A DNA stretch of 64,000 bases from Simplicispira psychrophila DSM 11588 (GTDB lineage Bacteria > Pseudomonadota > Gammaproteobacteria > Burkholderiales > Burkholderiaceae_C): positions 62,001-126,000 of the forward strand of contig NZ_JHYS01000003.1 in assembly GCF_000688255.1 (NCBI RefSeq). The letters run 5' to 3'. The notes beneath the pieces were generated by a model. It had not been told where the DNA came from. It was given only the letters and a program-made list of their open reading frames with translations, and made no database searches. The position numbers and the translations under genes were made by a program. This document shows, piece by piece, positions 63,327-64,000 of this stretch (its first letter is position 1; the number at the start of each line of letters is the position of its first letter).

Positions 63327-64000
63327 ATGCTGGGTTTGATGCAGAGTCAGCCATTGCTGATTTCGTCGTTGATGGAGTTTGCTGCGCGCCACCATGGTGA
63401 TGGCGAGATCGTCTCGCGCCGGGTCGAAGGCGATATCCACCGCTACACCTACCGCGACTTGGCCGCACGCGCCAAGCGCTTGGCCCATGCGCTGGACGCC
63501 CTGCCACTGGCATTTGGCGACCGTGTCGGCTCGCTGGCCTGGAACGGCTACCGCCACATGGAGATGTACTTTGGCGTCAGCGGCTCGGGACGGGTGCTGC
63601 ACACCATCAATCCGCGCTTGCACCCCGACCAAATTGCCTGGGTCATGAACCACGCCGAAGACCAAGTGCTGTGTTTTGAACTCAGCTTTTTGCCGCTGGT
63701 GCAGGCGGTGCACAAAAAGTGCCCGATGGTCAAAAAGTGGGTGATGCTGTGCGACGCCGACAAGCTACCCGCCGACAGCGGCATTCCGGGGCTGGTCAGC
63801 TACGAAGACTGGATTGGCGCTTACCCGGACACTTATGTGTGGCCGCAGTTTGATGAAAATACCGCCTCCAGCATGTGCTACACCAGCGGCACTACCGGCG
63901 ACCCCAAGGCGGCGCTCTACAGCCACCGCTCGACCACGCTGCACGCGTATGCCGCTGCGCTGCCGGATGTCATGTGCATCTCGGCACGCGACGCGGTGCT
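63327..64000 (+). CDS. Acyl-CoA ligase (AMP-binding), 5' part only
   Basis: The first 224 residues of an adenylate-forming enzyme; the gene runs off the right edge. It starts MLGLMQSQPLLISSLMEFAA after AAAGGA seven nt upstream. The first part of the AMP-binding domain is seen: RYTYRDLAARAKRLAHAL, GVSGSGRVLHTINPRLHPDQIAWV, and the ATP-binding P-loop YTSGTTGDPKAALYSHRS. The N-terminus resembles the long/medium-chain acyl-CoA ligases of Burkholderiales, including the methylmercaptopropionyl-CoA ligase (DmdB) branch. The missing C-terminal part would be needed to assign a substrate. Confidence 0.9.
   Translation, partial: MLGLMQSQPLLISSLMEFAARHHGDGEIVSRRVEGDIHRYTYRDLAARAKRLAHALDALPLAFGDRVGSLAWNGYRHMEMYFGVSGSGRVLHTINPRLHPDQIAWVMNHAEDQVLCFELSFLPLVQAVHKKCPMVKKWVMLCDADKLPADSGIPGLVSYEDWIGAYPDTYVWPQFDENTASSMCYTSGTTGDPKAALYSHRSTTLHAYAAALPDVMCISARDAV

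Overview
The window is about 64 kb of GC-rich bacterial chromosome with tightly packed genes. The gene content and order (sucA-odhB-lpdA-zapE, clpS-clpA, iscRSUA-hscBA-fdx-dnaQ, the DUF2868/DUF3482 pair, a DUF1631 protein, a phasin) point to a betaproteobacterium of the order Burkholderiales, most likely Comamonadaceae. That placement is inferred from gene families; no rRNA gene is present. No prophage, insertion sequence, CRISPR array or integron is visible.

Layout. 1-9.6 kb: a truncated M14 peptidase-like lipoprotein, the RhlE helicase, the EttA translation factor, a DUF1631 protein and an orphan TAXI-type binding protein. 9.6-15.7 kb: a metal-handling accessory block (P1 peptidase, DUF411 protein, a broken cupredoxin gene, a Cys/His-rich CopL-like protein, a YitT membrane protein, a Cd/Zn/Pb P-type ATPase and its divergent MerR regulator). 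15.8-18.3 kb: an MCE/Mla-type lipid transport cluster with no adjacent ATPase gene. 18.3-22.3 kb: a small membrane protein, the DUF2868 membrane protein with its overlapping DUF3482 GTPase, and a phasin. 22.7-27.5 kb: a multi-PAS GGDEF sensor and an AI-2E family permease.

27.6-36.1 kb: the 2-oxoglutarate dehydrogenase operon with a structured sucA leader, then zapE, a secreted coiled-coil protein and a PP2C phosphatase. 36.2-51.7 kb: housekeeping genes for DNA repair, replication, proteolysis and metabolism (DinG-type helicase, bamD, dnaE, clpS, clpA, sbcB, a CoA transferase, an aromatic/aspartate aminotransferase, uvrB). 51.7-58.2 kb: a complete ISC iron-sulfur assembly operon with dnaQ attached. 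58.2-64 kb: two valine tRNAs, a DUF1624 membrane protein, a parvulin, bolA, yciB, msrB, selO and a truncated acyl-CoA ligase.

The most unusual signal is a dispersed palindromic repeat of about 50 bp. I count twelve copies in both orientations. Its core is AATAGCTGCTAGCGCTT, a short spacer, then AAGCGCTAGAGGC and usually a TTTGAT-like tail. Eight copies are intergenic. Four lie inside protein-coding sequence (cadR, hscA, selO and the signal peptide of the broken cupredoxin gene), where the three intact genes read through them without a stop. This resembles the in-gene palindromic elements known from Rickettsia. Other points of interest are two consecutive intrinsic terminators inside the isc operon, a terminator-like hairpin between odhB and lpdA, and the MCE cluster without its ATPase.
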